Positions 16,386 to 24,524 are shown, numbered from the stretch's first letter. The stretch is DNA of 63,107 nucleotides from Treponema sp. (GCA_009784935.1 WQXI01000010.1:1-63107), one strand, 5' to 3'. Made by a program: numbers and translations. Notes: generated by a model not told the origin, from the letters alone.

Positions 16386-17405
16386 ATGAAAGTTATTACA
16401 TTTGGAGAAATCATGCTCAGGCTCGCGCCGGAAGGGTATTCCCGGTTTGTTCAGGCTGCTTCATTTGGAGCAGCATACGGAGGCGGCGAAGCTAACGTAG
16501 CCGTTTCTCTCGCGGGTTATGGAATAAACGCCGCTTTTGTAACAAAGCTGCCAAAGCACGAAATCGGACAGAGCGCAGTAAATAAATTAAGAGAGTTCGG
16601 AGTCGATACTTCGTTAATCGCGCGGGGCGGAGACAGGGTAGGAATTTACTTTTTAGAAAAAGGCGCGTCTCAGCGTCCGTCAAAAGTAATTTATGATCGC
16701 GCTAATTCCGCTATCGCAGCTGCCGCGGAATCTGATTTTGACTGGGATAAAATATTTAAAGACGTATCGTGGTTTCATTTTACCGGAATTACTCCCGCGC
16801 TTTCTGATAATGCCGCGGCGATCTGCATGAATGCCTGCAAAGCTGCAAAGTCAAAAGGCATTACAGTTTCTTGCGATCTTAACTACCGCGTGAATCTCTG
16901 GAGCAGAGAAAAAGCAGGCGAAGTAATGAGTAAACTAATGGAGTATGTCGATGTCTGTATAGCAAACGAAGAAGACGCCTCCGATGTTTTTGGCATTAAA
17001 GCGTCAGGCAGTGATGTAAAGACAGGTAAAATTGATCATGACGGCTACAAGGAAGTTGCCGCCGCTTTAATAAAAAGATTCGGACTTAAACAAGCTGCAA
17101 TAACTTTACGGGAATCCATTACAGCAAATGATAACAATTGGGGAGCAATGCTGTGCGACGGCAGTAACTATTATTTTTCTAAAAAATACGCTGTTCACAT
17201 AGTTGATAGAGTCGGCGGTGGTGACAGTTTCGGCGCAGGTTTAATTTACGCAAATCTCACAGGAATGTCTTTTCAGGATGGCCTTGAATTTGCTGTGGCA
17301 GCAAGCTGTTTAAAACACACTATTGAGGGAGATTTTAATCTTGTTTCTGCAGATGAGGTTAAAAAACTTGCAGGCGGTGACGCATCGGGCAGGGTTCAAA
17401 GGTAA
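16386..17405 (+). CDS. kdgK: 2-dehydro-3-deoxygluconokinase (PfkB family)
   Basis: The 339-aa protein starts MKVITFGEIMLRLAPEGYSR with YGGGEANVAVSLAGYG, the hallmark of KDG kinases among PfkB sugar kinases, and carries the PfkB signature DRVGGGDSFGAGL near the C-terminus with the catalytic Asp. It phosphorylates 2-keto-3-deoxygluconate with ATP, feeding hexuronate (pectin/glucuronate) breakdown into KDPG, which fits a xylan- and pectin-using organism. Other PfkB sugars cannot be excluded. GGAG lies 5 bases before the ATG, directly downstream of the structured RNA element. Confidence 0.85.
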   Translation: MKVITFGEIMLRLAPEGYSRFVQAASFGAAYGGGEANVAVSLAGYGINAAFVTKLPKHEIGQSAVNKLREFGVDTSLIARGGDRVGIYFLEKGASQRPSKVIYDRANSAIAAAAESDFDWDKIFKDVSWFHFTGITPALSDNAAAICMNACKAAKSKGITVSCDLNYRVNLWSREKAGEVMSKLMEYVDVCIANEEDASDVFGIKASGSDVKTGKIDHDGYKEVAAALIKRFGLKQAAITLRESITANDNNWGAMLCDGSNYYFSKKYAVHIVDRVGGGDSFGAGLIYANLTGMSFQDGLEFAVAASCLKHTIEGDFNLVSADEVKKLAGGDASGRVQR

Positions 17406-17464
17406 ACTGTTACAGTTGTAAACCATTGCAGGAGCAGGCAAACAGGCGAAAAAGGCGCGGAAAC

Positions 17465-17493
17465 TTGACATTTAATATGATTTTGTTTAAAAT
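17465..17493 (+). promoter_or_regulatory. Sigma70-type promoter of the cheY-cheX-kinase operon
   Basis: TTGACA (17465-17470), 17-bp spacer, TAAAAT (17488-17493). The transcript would start about 33 bases before the cheY-like ATG; the TTGAGGTGAGG text upstream of the gene offers a weak ribosome site. Confidence 0.65.
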
Positions 17494-17532
17494 TATACAT
17501 GTATCATAAGGTTGAGGTGAGGTTAAAAAGGT

Positions 17533-17910
17533 ATGGTTAAGATTCTAGTTGTCGATGACAGTATAATAATGAGAAATATTGTCAAAAATACGTTTTCTAC
17601 AATGAAAGTTCCTCATGATTGTTTAGAAGCAGAGGACGGAAAACAAGCGTTGCGTTTATTAGAAAGCAATAATATCACAATTGTCTTTTTAGATTGGAAC
17701 ATGCCCGGCATGGACGGTATGGAGTTTTTAAAAGTTGTAAGAGCTATGCCGCAATATAAGGATCTGCCCATTATTATGGTCACATCCGAAAGAGGAAAAT
17801 TCAGCGTAATCGAAGCCCTTCAGAACGGCGCTACCGATTATATCGTAAAACCTGTACAGGAAAAAACCTTTAAGGAAAAGGTACAGGAAATATTGGTATT
17901 AACGAGGTAA
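17533..17910 (+). CDS. cheY: CheY-type single-domain response regulator
   Basis: A stand-alone receiver domain of 125 aa with the acidic pair in ILVVDDSIIMRN, phospho-acceptor Asp54 in FLDWNMPGMDG, the conserved Thr/Ser in IMVTSERG and Lys in DYIVKPVQ. It should shuttle phosphate to a target such as the flagellar switch or act inside this gene set. It is followed after 3 bases by cheX and then by a membrane kinase, so the three form kinase, receiver and phosphatase in one operon. Whether it controls the motor or another output is not shown by the sequence. Confidence 0.88.
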   Translation: MVKILVVDDSIIMRNIVKNTFSTMKVPHDCLEAEDGKQALRLLESNNITIVFLDWNMPGMDGMEFLKVVRAMPQYKDLPIIMVTSERGKFSVIEALQNGATDYIVKPVQEKTFKEKVQEILVLTR

Positions 17911-17913
17911 AAT

Positions 17914-18387
17914 ATGGAACAGTTTATTCAACCGTTTATAGACGGATGCGAAGAAGTTTTTCGTGATTTATGCAATATAGAAGTTAAAGCGGGCAGAGCG
18001 TTCTTTGTCTCAAAAGATGAGTTCGAAACTATCTGGGATGTATCCGGAATTATCGGACTTTCCGGTGACGCCAACGGCGCTGTAGCTATATCATTAAAAG
18101 ATACTACAGCTTTTCAGCTTACAAAAATTCTCACAGGTAATGAGCATACTTCAGTTGACAGGCTTGTTACTGACGCGATGGGAGAAATTATCAATATCAT
18201 CGCCGGAAACGTTAAAAATATTTATGAGAAAAAACACCGTATAAAAATCACAATGCCTTCTATTATAAAAGGCAAAGCGCACACGATTGTATGGCCTTCG
18301 GAAAAAGCAAGAATTATCTGTATTCCTTTTTCTATTTTTGACGGTCAGGAATTCTGCCTTTCGATAGCGGTGGAACAGGCTAAATGA
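17914..18387 (+). CDS. cheX: CheX-type CheY-P phosphatase
   Basis: The 157-aa protein contains the catalytic helix DAMGEIINIIAGNVK with the E-x-x-N pair used by CheX/CheC/FliY phosphatases to dephosphorylate CheY-P, followed by the beta segment IKITMPSIIKGK. In spirochaetes CheX replaces CheZ. It sits between a CheY-like receiver and a CheA-like kinase; its 3' end overlaps the kinase start by 4 bases. It probably sets the lifetime of the phosphorylated receiver encoded immediately upstream. Confidence 0.88.
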   Translation: MEQFIQPFIDGCEEVFRDLCNIEVKAGRAFFVSKDEFETIWDVSGIIGLSGDANGAVAISLKDTTAFQLTKILTGNEHTSVDRLVTDAMGEIINIIAGNVKNIYEKKHRIKITMPSIIKGKAHTIVWPSEKARIICIPFSIFDGQEFCLSIAVEQAK

Positions 18388-20324
18388 AAAAACAAAGCAA
18401 AGTAAAGTCTGTACTTCTTTCTATCTTTCTTGGCAAGCGTTACTTTGGGCTTACTAATGTAAAAGATCAGGTAAGATACATGACCATGAACTGGATTTTC
18501 ATGGTTGCTACAATTCCTTTGGTAGTTCTTGGTATTTCATTAATCGAAGTTGATATTTCCAGAACGATAATTTGTTTCTTTATTGCATTTTTATGTTTAA
18601 CCGCCCTTGTAATGATTCGTTCCAAAATTCCTCTAAAGTTTGTTCCGGTATTCCCTGTAACAGTCTTTGGGATGTATTGCTGTTATCTTTTGTATCTGGG
18701 CGATTATAATTTATGGGCTGCTGTATGGATTTTTTCTTTTCCTCCAATAGTAATCTTCCTTTGCCGAATGACAGTGGGAGTTATCGAATCGATTATTGTT
18801 CTAATAGTGATAGTTATTTTTATGTATACGCCGTATGCAACAATTGCAGCCGCAGATGAAATACGAATAAGAATTATCGGAGCATATTTTCTTATTGCAA
18901 GTTTGTCTGTAATTTACGAATGGATCAGTATTCTTAAAGACCGCAAAGAAGACGAACTTAAGGGAGAGCTGGCTCAAGAAAGAGACATGATTCAGACCAT
19001 GAAAGATAATATCGATCAGGGTATCTTTCTCATGGATAAAGATCTGAATATTCTTCCGCAGTATTCGCGCACGCTTATTTCGATTTTTTCGTATTATGAT
19101 TCGGATCTCACAGGCAAAGGTTTTTTGGATATTATAAGGTCATCATTCGAAGGCAAACAGCTCGAAATTATGAAAGGCTATTTTGCGATGGTTTTCTCCA
19201 AAACAAAAACAGCAAAGGTTCTTGACGCTGCAAACCCGATTTCTGAATTTGAATACAAAGTAGATGATGATATAAAGTACATAAGAACTAAATTCCAATT
19301 GATAGAACAGGCGGCTTCTGATCCTGTTATCATCGGGATTATTCAGGATATTACCAGAGAAAAAGATATCGAAAAAGAACTTCAGGCACAAAAAGATATC
19401 CAAGAAATGGAAATGAAGAACTTGTTTGATGTTATCAAAGTTGACCCTATGGTTTTTCAGAACTTTATCGAAGATACCGAAGCTAACTTTAATAATATCA
19501 ATATGCTTTTAAAAGATCGTTCGCTTACAGAAAAACAGGCTGTTACAAAAATATTCCAGTATGTACATGCAATAAAATCAAATGCTCTTATTTTGGATTT
19601 AGAAAGCCTTGCCGGCAAACTGCATATTTTAGAAGATGAAGTTAAAGCTGTATCCAATAAAGAAATTGTTTTTGTTAATGATGTTCTTGCTTTAGCGATA
19701 AAAGTAGAAACATTTATGCAGGAAATGGATTCTTATATTGCGATTACAAAAAAGATTACAGCGTATAAAACTTCTAACCAGATGGATACGATTCTTACAA
19801 ACTCTCTTACAAAAGCCGTAGACAGGCTGGCAGCCGAAGTCCACGTAAAGGCGAGAATTCAAGCAGGATATATTGACCTTGCTATTATGGAATCAAAATT
19901 GAGAAAGCCGATAAAAGATATTTTATTCCAGTGTGTAAGAAACTCGATCTATCACGGTATAGAAACTCCTGACGAAAGAATTAAGAAAAACAAAAATCCG
20001 CAGGGTGTTCTGGCATTCAGTGTAAAAAATGTAGACGGCAAAGCCGAAGTTGTTTTTTCTGATGATGGAAGAGGCCTTGACTGGCAAAAAATCAAGAAAA
20101 AATATCTGGAAAAAAATCCCGGCAAACCTGTCGATAAAAAGATACTTCTTGGTTCAATTTTTTCACCGGAATTCTCTACAGCTGACGCAGTCAGTTCTGC
20201 AGCGGGGCGCGGCGTAGGCTTAAGTCTTGTTAAAGATCTTGTAAAAGAAAATAACGGCTCTTTAAATATAAATTCTACCGAATCCGGTCTTATGTTTAAA
20301 TTTACGTTTCCTCTTTCAAAGTAA
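18384..20324 (+). CDS. Membrane-bound CheA-like histidine kinase (Hpt + HATPase)
   Basis: The 646-aa protein has about six membrane helices (residues 30-185), a short coil, a PAS-like region (about 205-330), an Hpt-like helical bundle (about 350-450) with His395 in YVHAIKSNALILDLESLAGK, and a CheA-type ATPase domain (about 480-646) with RNSIYHGIETPDER, FSDDGRGLD, SPEFSTAD and GRGVGLSLVKDL. There is no CheW-like domain or CheY-binding P2. This is a CheA-style phosphorelay fused to a membrane sensor, not the canonical chemotaxis CheA. It overlaps cheX by 4 bases and likely phosphorylates the adjacent CheY. Confidence 0.85.
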   Translation: MKKQSKVKSVLLSIFLGKRYFGLTNVKDQVRYMTMNWIFMVATIPLVVLGISLIEVDISRTIICFFIAFLCLTALVMIRSKIPLKFVPVFPVTVFGMYCCYLLYLGDYNLWAAVWIFSFPPIVIFLCRMTVGVIESIIVLIVIVIFMYTPYATIAAADEIRIRIIGAYFLIASLSVIYEWISILKDRKEDELKGELAQERDMIQTMKDNIDQGIFLMDKDLNILPQYSRTLISIFSYYDSDLTGKGFLDIIRSSFEGKQLEIMKGYFAMVFSKTKTAKVLDAANPISEFEYKVDDDIKYIRTKFQLIEQAASDPVIIGIIQDITREKDIEKELQAQKDIQEMEMKNLFDVIKVDPMVFQNFIEDTEANFNNINMLLKDRSLTEKQAVTKIFQYVHAIKSNALILDLESLAGKLHILEDEVKAVSNKEIVFVNDVLALAIKVETFMQEMDSYIAITKKITAYKTSNQMDTILTNSLTKAVDRLAAEVHVKARIQAGYIDLAIMESKLRKPIKDILFQCVRNSIYHGIETPDERIKKNKNPQGVLAFSVKNVDGKAEVVFSDDGRGLDWQKIKKKYLEKNPGKPVDKKILLGSIFSPEFSTADAVSSAAGRGVGLSLVKDLVKENNGSLNINSTESGLMFKFTFPLSK

Positions 20325-20335
20325 AAGGAGCATGT

Positions 20336-20608
20336 ATGCCGGCAGTAAAAAAGGGCAGTATCTTTTTAGCTCTCCTTTTTAGTCCGATAATCGGATTTGG
20401 AAACGCTCTTACTGCGACACTGGTCTATTCTTATATAACAGAAATAATTCCCGCTCCTTTAATAATATTTTTTGGAGCAGGAATCTTAGGTTTAGTTCTT
20501 GCTTTTATTGCATTACGAAAAAGTAAGATAATTTTATTTTTGTTTCTTCTCGCTCTTGCAATCCCCGGTTATTTGCTTCTCTTTGGCGTTATTAATATTA
20601 TGCTGTAA
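20336..20608 (+). CDS. Small membrane protein, unknown function
   Basis: A 90-aa hydrophobic protein with three likely membrane helices (about 8-30, 38-60, 62-88) and a short basic loop ALRKSKI. AAAAGGAG lies 5 bases before the ATG. It is 11 bp downstream of the kinase and is probably the last gene of that operon. No family is recognised. Confidence 0.55.
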   Translation: MPAVKKGSIFLALLFSPIIGFGNALTATLVYSYITEIIPAPLIIFFGAGILGLVLAFIALRKSKIILFLFLLALAIPGYLLLFGVINIML

Positions 20609-20623
20609 ATACCTTAATTATTG

Positions 20624-20945
20624 AATGAAAGAATGCCTTGCATTTACTTAACCTGCGGCAATTATTTGTGCTCTCAGCCTGCGGCAAATACAATCTACAC
20701 CCTAACGGGTGCATTATTTATCGCACTGACGGACTCCTAAAGGAGTCCTTACATTAATTTAACCTTCGATATTTTTGGTGCTCTCAGCATTCGGCATAGA
20801 CAAAAAAACACCGCTGACGCGGTGCTTGTATTAGCTCGCACTGTCGGCATTCTAAAGAATGCCTTACATTAATTTAACCTTCGGCTATTATTTGTGCTCT
20901 CAACCTGCGGCAAATACAATCTACACCCTAACGGGTGCTGTCATA
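20624..20945 (+). repeat. Tandem structured repeat, about 111-115 bp period, three units plus a fragment
   Basis: Units begin at AACCTGCGG (20650), AACCTTCGA (20761) and AACCTTCGG (20876); a partial unit precedes the first. Each full unit carries GTGCTCTCA, a first hairpin (CACCC-TAAC-GGGTG or CACCGC-TGAC-GCGGTG) and a second (GGACTCC-TAAA-GGAGTCC or GGCATTC-TAAA-GAATGCC) and ends CCTTACATTAATTTAACC. Stems change on both sides while pairing is kept. No gene is seen here. The last unit breaks off just before a tRNA-Leu fragment. Confidence 0.75.
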
Positions 20946-20949
20946 AGTT

Positions 20950-21085
20950 GCCCAGAAGAAGACTCGAACCTTCCACCCCTCAACGTCGTGTTTCGGGGTT
21001 ACAGGCCGCCTTCGGGCGCTCGCGGTGCGCGTCCTGCGCACCTTACCTCCCTACCGGTCGGCGCGCCCTCGGAAGTTCGAGCCTA
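20950..21085 (-). repeat. Chimeric tRNA-Leu 3' fragment joined to a GC-rich hairpin element
   Basis: Twenty bases (20950-20969) repeat exactly the 3' acceptor and T-arm end of the intact tRNA-Leu at 21146-21165. They continue into unrelated GC-rich sequence with hairpins (GGTGCGC-gtcct-GCGCACC; CCGCCTTCGGGCG) and a far arm GGAAGTTCGAG that can pair with CTCGAACCTTCC. It looks like a scar or mobile element using the tRNA 3' end. Confidence 0.55.
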
Positions 21086-21144
21086 TTCGAGTAATTAAAT
21101 ATTTGTTGTTAATGAAAAATTTATTTAGTAAGTAAAAAAATATC

Positions 21145-21228
21145 TGCCCAGAAGAAGACTCGAACTTCCATACCCTTGCGAGCACTAGTACCTGAAACTA
21201 GCGTGTCTACCAATTCCACCATCTGGGC
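21145..21228 (-). tRNA. tRNA-Leu (anticodon CAG)
   Basis: Minus-strand text begins GCCCAGATGGTGGAATTGG and ends TTCTTCTGGGC plus discriminator A. The acceptor arms GCCCAGA/TCTGGGC pair; the anticodon stem CTAGT/ACTAG closes loop TTCAGGT with anticodon CAG; the long variable arm (GTGCTCGCAAGGGTAT region) is typical of class II tRNA-Leu. CCA is not encoded. A TTGATT-17-TAGACT promoter lies upstream. Confidence 0.93.
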
Positions 21229-21236
21229 TTAATCTT

Positions 21237-21265
21237 AGTCTATATAAAAATAAAATATTAATCAA
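21237..21265 (-). promoter_or_regulatory. Promoter of tRNA-Leu
   Basis: On the minus strand TTGATT (21260-21265) and TAGACT (21237-21242) are separated by 17 bp, with the tRNA 5' end 8 bases further on. Confidence 0.5.
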
Positions 21266-21277
21266 CGCTTACTAAAT

Positions 21278-21312
21278 CTTTCTCCGTGCTCTCTGTGCCC
21301 CTGTGTGAAATC
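21278..21312. repeat. CTCTGTG-family dispersed repeat, copy 3
   Basis: TTTCTCCGTGCTCTCTGTG followed by CCCCTGTGTGAAATCTTT lies between tRNA-Leu and deoD, ending about 10 bases from the deoD stop codon. Confidence 0.7.
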
Positions 21313-21322
21313 TTTAGTGGAT

Positions 21323-22027
21323 TCAACTTATCGCAGTTTCTAATGCGACTTCCATCATTCTGGTAAATGTTGTCTGACGTTCTTCTGCAGAAGTAGCTTC
21401 TCCTGTAATTAAGCTGTCAGAAATTGTCAGGATACCCAGCGCTTGGCGGCTGTATTTGGCGGCGAGGGTATAAAGCTCGGCGCATTCCATTTCGAGAGCG
21501 AGGCAGCCGAACTTTGCCCAGAGCTTCCATTCGTCAGGGTCTTCGGTATAAAACATATCAGATGAAACCACAGGTCCCGCTTTCGGCTCCCAGCCTTTGG
21601 CAGAAGCGATCTCCCATGCTGTTTTTATAAGCGCAAAAGAAGCAGTAGGCGCAAAGTCCCTTCCGCCGAATCTTATTTTATTTGCTCCGGAATCCGTGCA
21701 GGCAGACATTGCAAGAACCAAATCGCGCAAACGCACGTCTTTATGGAGAGAACCAGCAGTTCCAATTCGGATTGCCCTTTTTACTCCGTAATCTTTGAAT
21801 AATTCATTTACATAAATCGAAATCGAAGGCGTACCCATTCCGGTTCCCTGTACCGATAATTTTTTTCCCTTGTAGGTTCCTGTAAAACCCAGCATGTTTC
21901 TAACGCTGGAATATTGAACAGGGTTTTCCAAAAAGTTTTCTGCGACAAATTTTGCGCGCAGCGGATCTCCGGGCAATAGAACAGTTTCGGCAATTTCTCC
22001 GTTTTTCGCTGCAATATGTACAGACAT
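21323..22027 (-). CDS. deoD: Purine nucleoside phosphorylase DeoD type
   Basis: DeoD cleaves purine (deoxy)nucleosides with phosphate to free base and (deoxy)ribose-1-phosphate. The 234-aa protein shows [54 protein letters not shown], the base-binding [22 protein letters not shown] and [13 protein letters not shown] use the ATG (MSVHIAAK) with GGAAGG 5 bases upstream; an in-frame GTG two codons earlier lies inside that site. It has its own promoter, back to back with that of the next gene. Confidence 0.95.
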   Translation of the reverse strand: MSVHIAAKNGEIAETVLLPGDPLRAKFVAENFLENPVQYSSVRNMLGFTGTYKGKKLSVQGTGMGTPSISIYVNELFKDYGVKRAIRIGTAGSLHKDVRLRDLVLAMSACTDSGANKIRFGGRDFAPTASFALIKTAWEIASAKGWEPKAGPVVSSDMFYTEDPDEWKLWAKFGCLALEMECAELYTLAAKYSRQALGILTISDSLITGEATSAEERQTTFTRMMEVALETAIS

Positions 22028-22059
22028 AACCACCTTCCTTCTTCCTTTGTGTTTAATTA

Positions 22060-22119
22060 ATTATAGTATATATGACAAAAAGCCTCAAGACTTGCTTTAT
22101 TCATAAATTGTGATACATT
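22060..22119. promoter_or_regulatory. Back-to-back promoters for deoD and the DUF3592 gene
   Basis: Minus strand: TTGAGG (22083-22088), 17 bp, TATAAT (22060-22065) for deoD. Plus strand: TTGCTT (22092-22097), 16 bp, TACATT (22114-22119) for the next gene. The -35 boxes are only 3 bp apart, so a regulator bound between them could affect both. Confidence 0.6.
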
Positions 22120-22137
22120 GTAATAAAGGAGTTTAAA

Positions 22138-22611
22138 ATGACTGATACTATAAATACTGTTACCCCTTTTTTAACGATATTAATTGTGCCGCTGATAATT
22201 GGAATTTCTTTTTTTGCGATTGGCTTGTATGCTCTAATAAAAAGCAAAAAAACAGATAGAGAGTTTAGAGAAAAAGGAATACCTGTTACTGCTAAAATCC
22301 ATAATGTAGATGTATCTTATTTTAATAGAGGGAATACCAGAGGCAATAAAACCTTAAAAGTGGATGTCGATGTAATATTTCATACAAAATACAATGAAGA
22401 AATAATAACAAAAGCTGATTTTGGTTCAACTAGAATGAAAGCGGGGCAGGAAATAGAAATAATGTATTTAAAAGACAATCCTAAAAAGATTAGAGTAAAT
22501 ACAAAAGGAAATGCTATTACTGCGTATGTTATATCGGGTATTTTTATAGTTTTAGGTTTAGCAGCTATAACCGCGGTTTTAGTTGGAATGCTAAATTTAA
22601 TGCAAGGGTAA
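22138..22611 (+). CDS. DUF3592-like membrane protein
   Basis: The 157-aa protein has one N-terminal and one C-terminal membrane helix enclosing a beta-rich soluble segment: GIPVTAKIHNVDVSY, VDVIFHTKYNEEII, MKAGQEIEIMYLKDNPKKIR. This arrangement (value conversion to a strand-rich domain followed by YLKDNPxxxR) is typical of DUF3592 proteins, whose role is unknown. AAAGGAG precedes the ATG by 6 bases. It stands alone with its own promoter. Confidence 0.65.
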   Translation: MTDTINTVTPFLTILIVPLIIGISFFAIGLYALIKSKKTDREFREKGIPVTAKIHNVDVSYFNRGNTRGNKTLKVDVDVIFHTKYNEEIITKADFGSTRMKAGQEIEIMYLKDNPKKIRVNTKGNAITAYVISGIFIVLGLAAITAVLVGMLNLMQG

Positions 22612-22626
22612 TATTAAGCATAAAAC

Positions 22627-23415
22627 CTAAAACACTAAATCTTCCAGCGGATCTGTCAAAATCTCTGTTTTTCCGCCGAAAAAAGCAATTGTATGTTCCC
22701 AGTGCGCAGAAATTTTTCCGTCAGCTGTGATGATAGTCCATTCATCTTCCAGCGTTTCCACTTTGCCTGTGCCTAAATTAATCATCGGCTCTATTGCGAT
22801 AACCCATCCGTTACTCATCTTTGGGTTTGCTCCATGCGGATAATTCGGCACATGCGGATCTTCATGAAGCGCAAAGCCGACCCCATGCCCGCAAAACTCT
22901 TCTACAATACCGTATCCTTCTGCCTTGGCGTGTTTTTCTACCGCGCGCGATATTTGTAAAAGACGGTCGCCGCATTTTGCCGCTTCTATTCCTTTGTACA
23001 GACATTCATTTGTTATTCTATTAAGTTTTTTAATTTCATCGCTTACTTTTCCGGCTTCTATGCTTACCGCCTGATCGCTTATAAAACCGCCGAGATTTAT
23101 TCCGCAGTCAAGAGAAACTAGATCTCCCTCTTTTATCCGTCTCTTAGATGGTATGCCGTGTATAACTTCTTCGTTTATCGAAATACAAATTGCGGCAGGA
23201 TACGGAACCTTATCGTGTCTTTTACCGCCGGGGCAGTAACCGAGAAAGACAGGTTTTGCTTCCATTTTTTTTATCCATTTCTGCACCCATTGATCTATCT
23301 CTATTGTTTGCACTCCGGGTTTAACAAGAGGAATTAATTCACGGTACATTGCAGATAACAATTTGCACGATTCTCTTATACCGTTTATTTGTTTTTCATT
23401 TTTCAGTCTTATCAT
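22627..23415 (-). CDS. map: Methionine aminopeptidase, type I
   Basis: Map removes the initiator Met from nascent proteins. The 262-aa protein has the metal-binding residues in order: ICISINEEVIHGIP with the His, SLDCGINLGGFISDQAVSI with both aspartates, GHGVGFALHEDPHVPNY with the next His, IAIEPMINLGTG with the Glu, and the last Glu before WTIITADG/HWEHTIAF. CPGGKRHDK near residue 60 is an insertion region. It follows the J-domain gene after 11 bp, and the AGGAT repeat provides its ribosome-binding site. Confidence 0.95.
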   Translation of the reverse strand: MIRLKNEKQINGIRESCKLLSAMYRELIPLVKPGVQTIEIDQWVQKWIKKMEAKPVFLGYCPGGKRHDKVPYPAAICISINEEVIHGIPSKRRIKEGDLVSLDCGINLGGFISDQAVSIEAGKVSDEIKKLNRITNECLYKGIEAAKCGDRLLQISRAVEKHAKAEGYGIVEEFCGHGVGFALHEDPHVPNYPHGANPKMSNGWVIAIEPMINLGTGKVETLEDEWTIITADGKISAHWEHTIAFFGGKTEILTDPLEDLVF

Positions 23416-23433
23416 CCTATCCTATCCTATCCT
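23416..23433. repeat. Pentanucleotide repeat (AGGAT on the minus strand) at the map ribosome site
   Basis: Three and a half copies of CCTAT/AGGAT fill the gap between the J-domain gene stop and the map start and extend into the former's end. The repeat unit itself resembles a Shine-Dalgarno site. Confidence 0.6.
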
Positions 23434-24101
23434 GTTCTTAGTTCCTTTAATGCCTGCGCTATAAAAGTTTTAAATACTTTTTCGTCTTGTTCAGAAAAAC
23501 CAATACCTATTACCGACTCCATGCAGTCTATCCAAGTTTCGTTATCAACATGAGCTCTCAATTTTTTCTTTACCATTGCTTTTACATAATTTTTTATTTC
23601 CGGAGCAAAAAGATTAAAATACGGACGGCGCTGTTCTTCTTTTAAAAGCGCAGCTAACAATTTAAACGCTTCAAAGCAATAATCCCTTTTATCAAGTTCT
23701 TCTGCCAAAATATACTGGCAGTCCATCCAGTCATCCCTTGCAAGATGTTTTTCTAAACTAAAGTTTAATCCTCCGTTTTTCTGCCATACGGCAATTGCTT
23801 CATCTTCATTAAGGCGTAAAAGTTCATAAAAAACAAGTTTTGCTTTGGACTGCGGATCATCCTGCTCATTAAGCCACGTACGGTAATCAAAACCCGATTT
23901 TTGTGAAGTTTTTTCGTACCCAAACCGTTTTTGCAGGTCAGAAAGCGCTTCATAAGCAATTAAAAGCATTCGCATTGCTTCGGCATTTACTGTTCCTGTA
24001 ATATCAGGATGAAGCTGTTTAGCTTTTATTCTAAATGCTTTTTTTATTTCTGCTGCGCTTGCGCCGGGTTTTATGCCTAAAAGATTAAAATAATTGTCCA
24101 A
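23427..24101 (-). CDS. J-domain (DnaJ-like) protein
   Basis: Residues 1-65 form a J domain: MDNYFNLLGIKPGASAAEIK, the HPD tripeptide in AKQLHPDITG and MLLIAYEALSDLQKRFGYEK. The remaining ~160 residues are helical, lack Gly/Phe and zinc-finger regions, and are unrecognised (LNEDEAIAVWQKNGGLNFSLEKH). It is therefore a type III J-protein that may stimulate DnaK on particular clients. It precedes map by 11 bp in the same direction and follows the small gene upstream by 15 bp. Confidence 0.8.
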   Translation of the reverse strand: MDNYFNLLGIKPGASAAEIKKAFRIKAKQLHPDITGTVNAEAMRMLLIAYEALSDLQKRFGYEKTSQKSGFDYRTWLNEQDDPQSKAKLVFYELLRLNEDEAIAVWQKNGGLNFSLEKHLARDDWMDCQYILAEELDKRDYCFEAFKLLAALLKEEQRRPYFNLFAPEIKNYVKAMVKKKLRAHVDNETWIDCMESVIGIGFSEQDEKVFKTFIAQALKELRTG

Positions 24102-24116
24102 TTAATTTACCGGTTT

Positions 24117-24524
24117 TTATGCGCCGATACGCTTGCCCATAGCTTCGGCATGCGGGGCGTTAAATAAAAAGTCGCTCCAGTTGATTTTCATGCCTTCGTT
24201 TTCCATCACCTTCATTAAATTAGAAAGCGCCTTGTTGCTGAAAAGCCCTGTTTTTTTTATAAAAGCGGCGCTTTTTTTGCCCACAAGGGTACTGCCTGCG
24301 CCCAGTACTTTTTGCAGAATAACAGGAATTTTGCCGGTCAGCGAAGAAAGCGGTTCTGCTATAACCGCGATATATTCGTATCCCGGAAGCCTCATACCGT
24401 CTTCTGTCCATGCATTAATAATGTCCACATGGTGACCCATTTTGGACATTCCATTTGCCAATGAGACAATATAATCCGGTGGTTCTTTTCTTACTGCCGG
24501 CGCGCTGACAACCGCTATTCTCAT
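24117..24524 (-). CDS. Small alpha/beta protein, possibly flavodoxin-like
   Basis: The 135-aa protein begins MRIAVVSAPAVRKEPPDYIV, followed by LANGMSKMGHHVDIINAW and YEYIAVIAEPLSSLTGKIP, a beta-alpha-beta pattern reminiscent of flavodoxin or glycosyltransferase N-termini; the middle GAGSTLVGKKSAAFIKKTGL and the C-terminal AEAMGKRIG also fit a flavodoxin-like layout. No FMN phosphate-binding T/S-x-T-G-x-T loop is present. Function is unknown. It is probably the first gene of a minus-strand operon with the J-domain protein and map. Confidence 0.5.
   Translation of the reverse strand: MRIAVVSAPAVRKEPPDYIVSLANGMSKMGHHVDIINAWTEDGMRLPGYEYIAVIAEPLSSLTGKIPVILQKVLGAGSTLVGKKSAAFIKKTGLFSNKALSNLMKVMENEGMKINWSDFLFNAPHAEAMGKRIGA

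Noticed and set aside
20624-20945. CRISPR array
   Set aside because: Units are 111-115 bp with diverged hairpins, without short identical repeats separated by unique spacers, and no cas genes are near.
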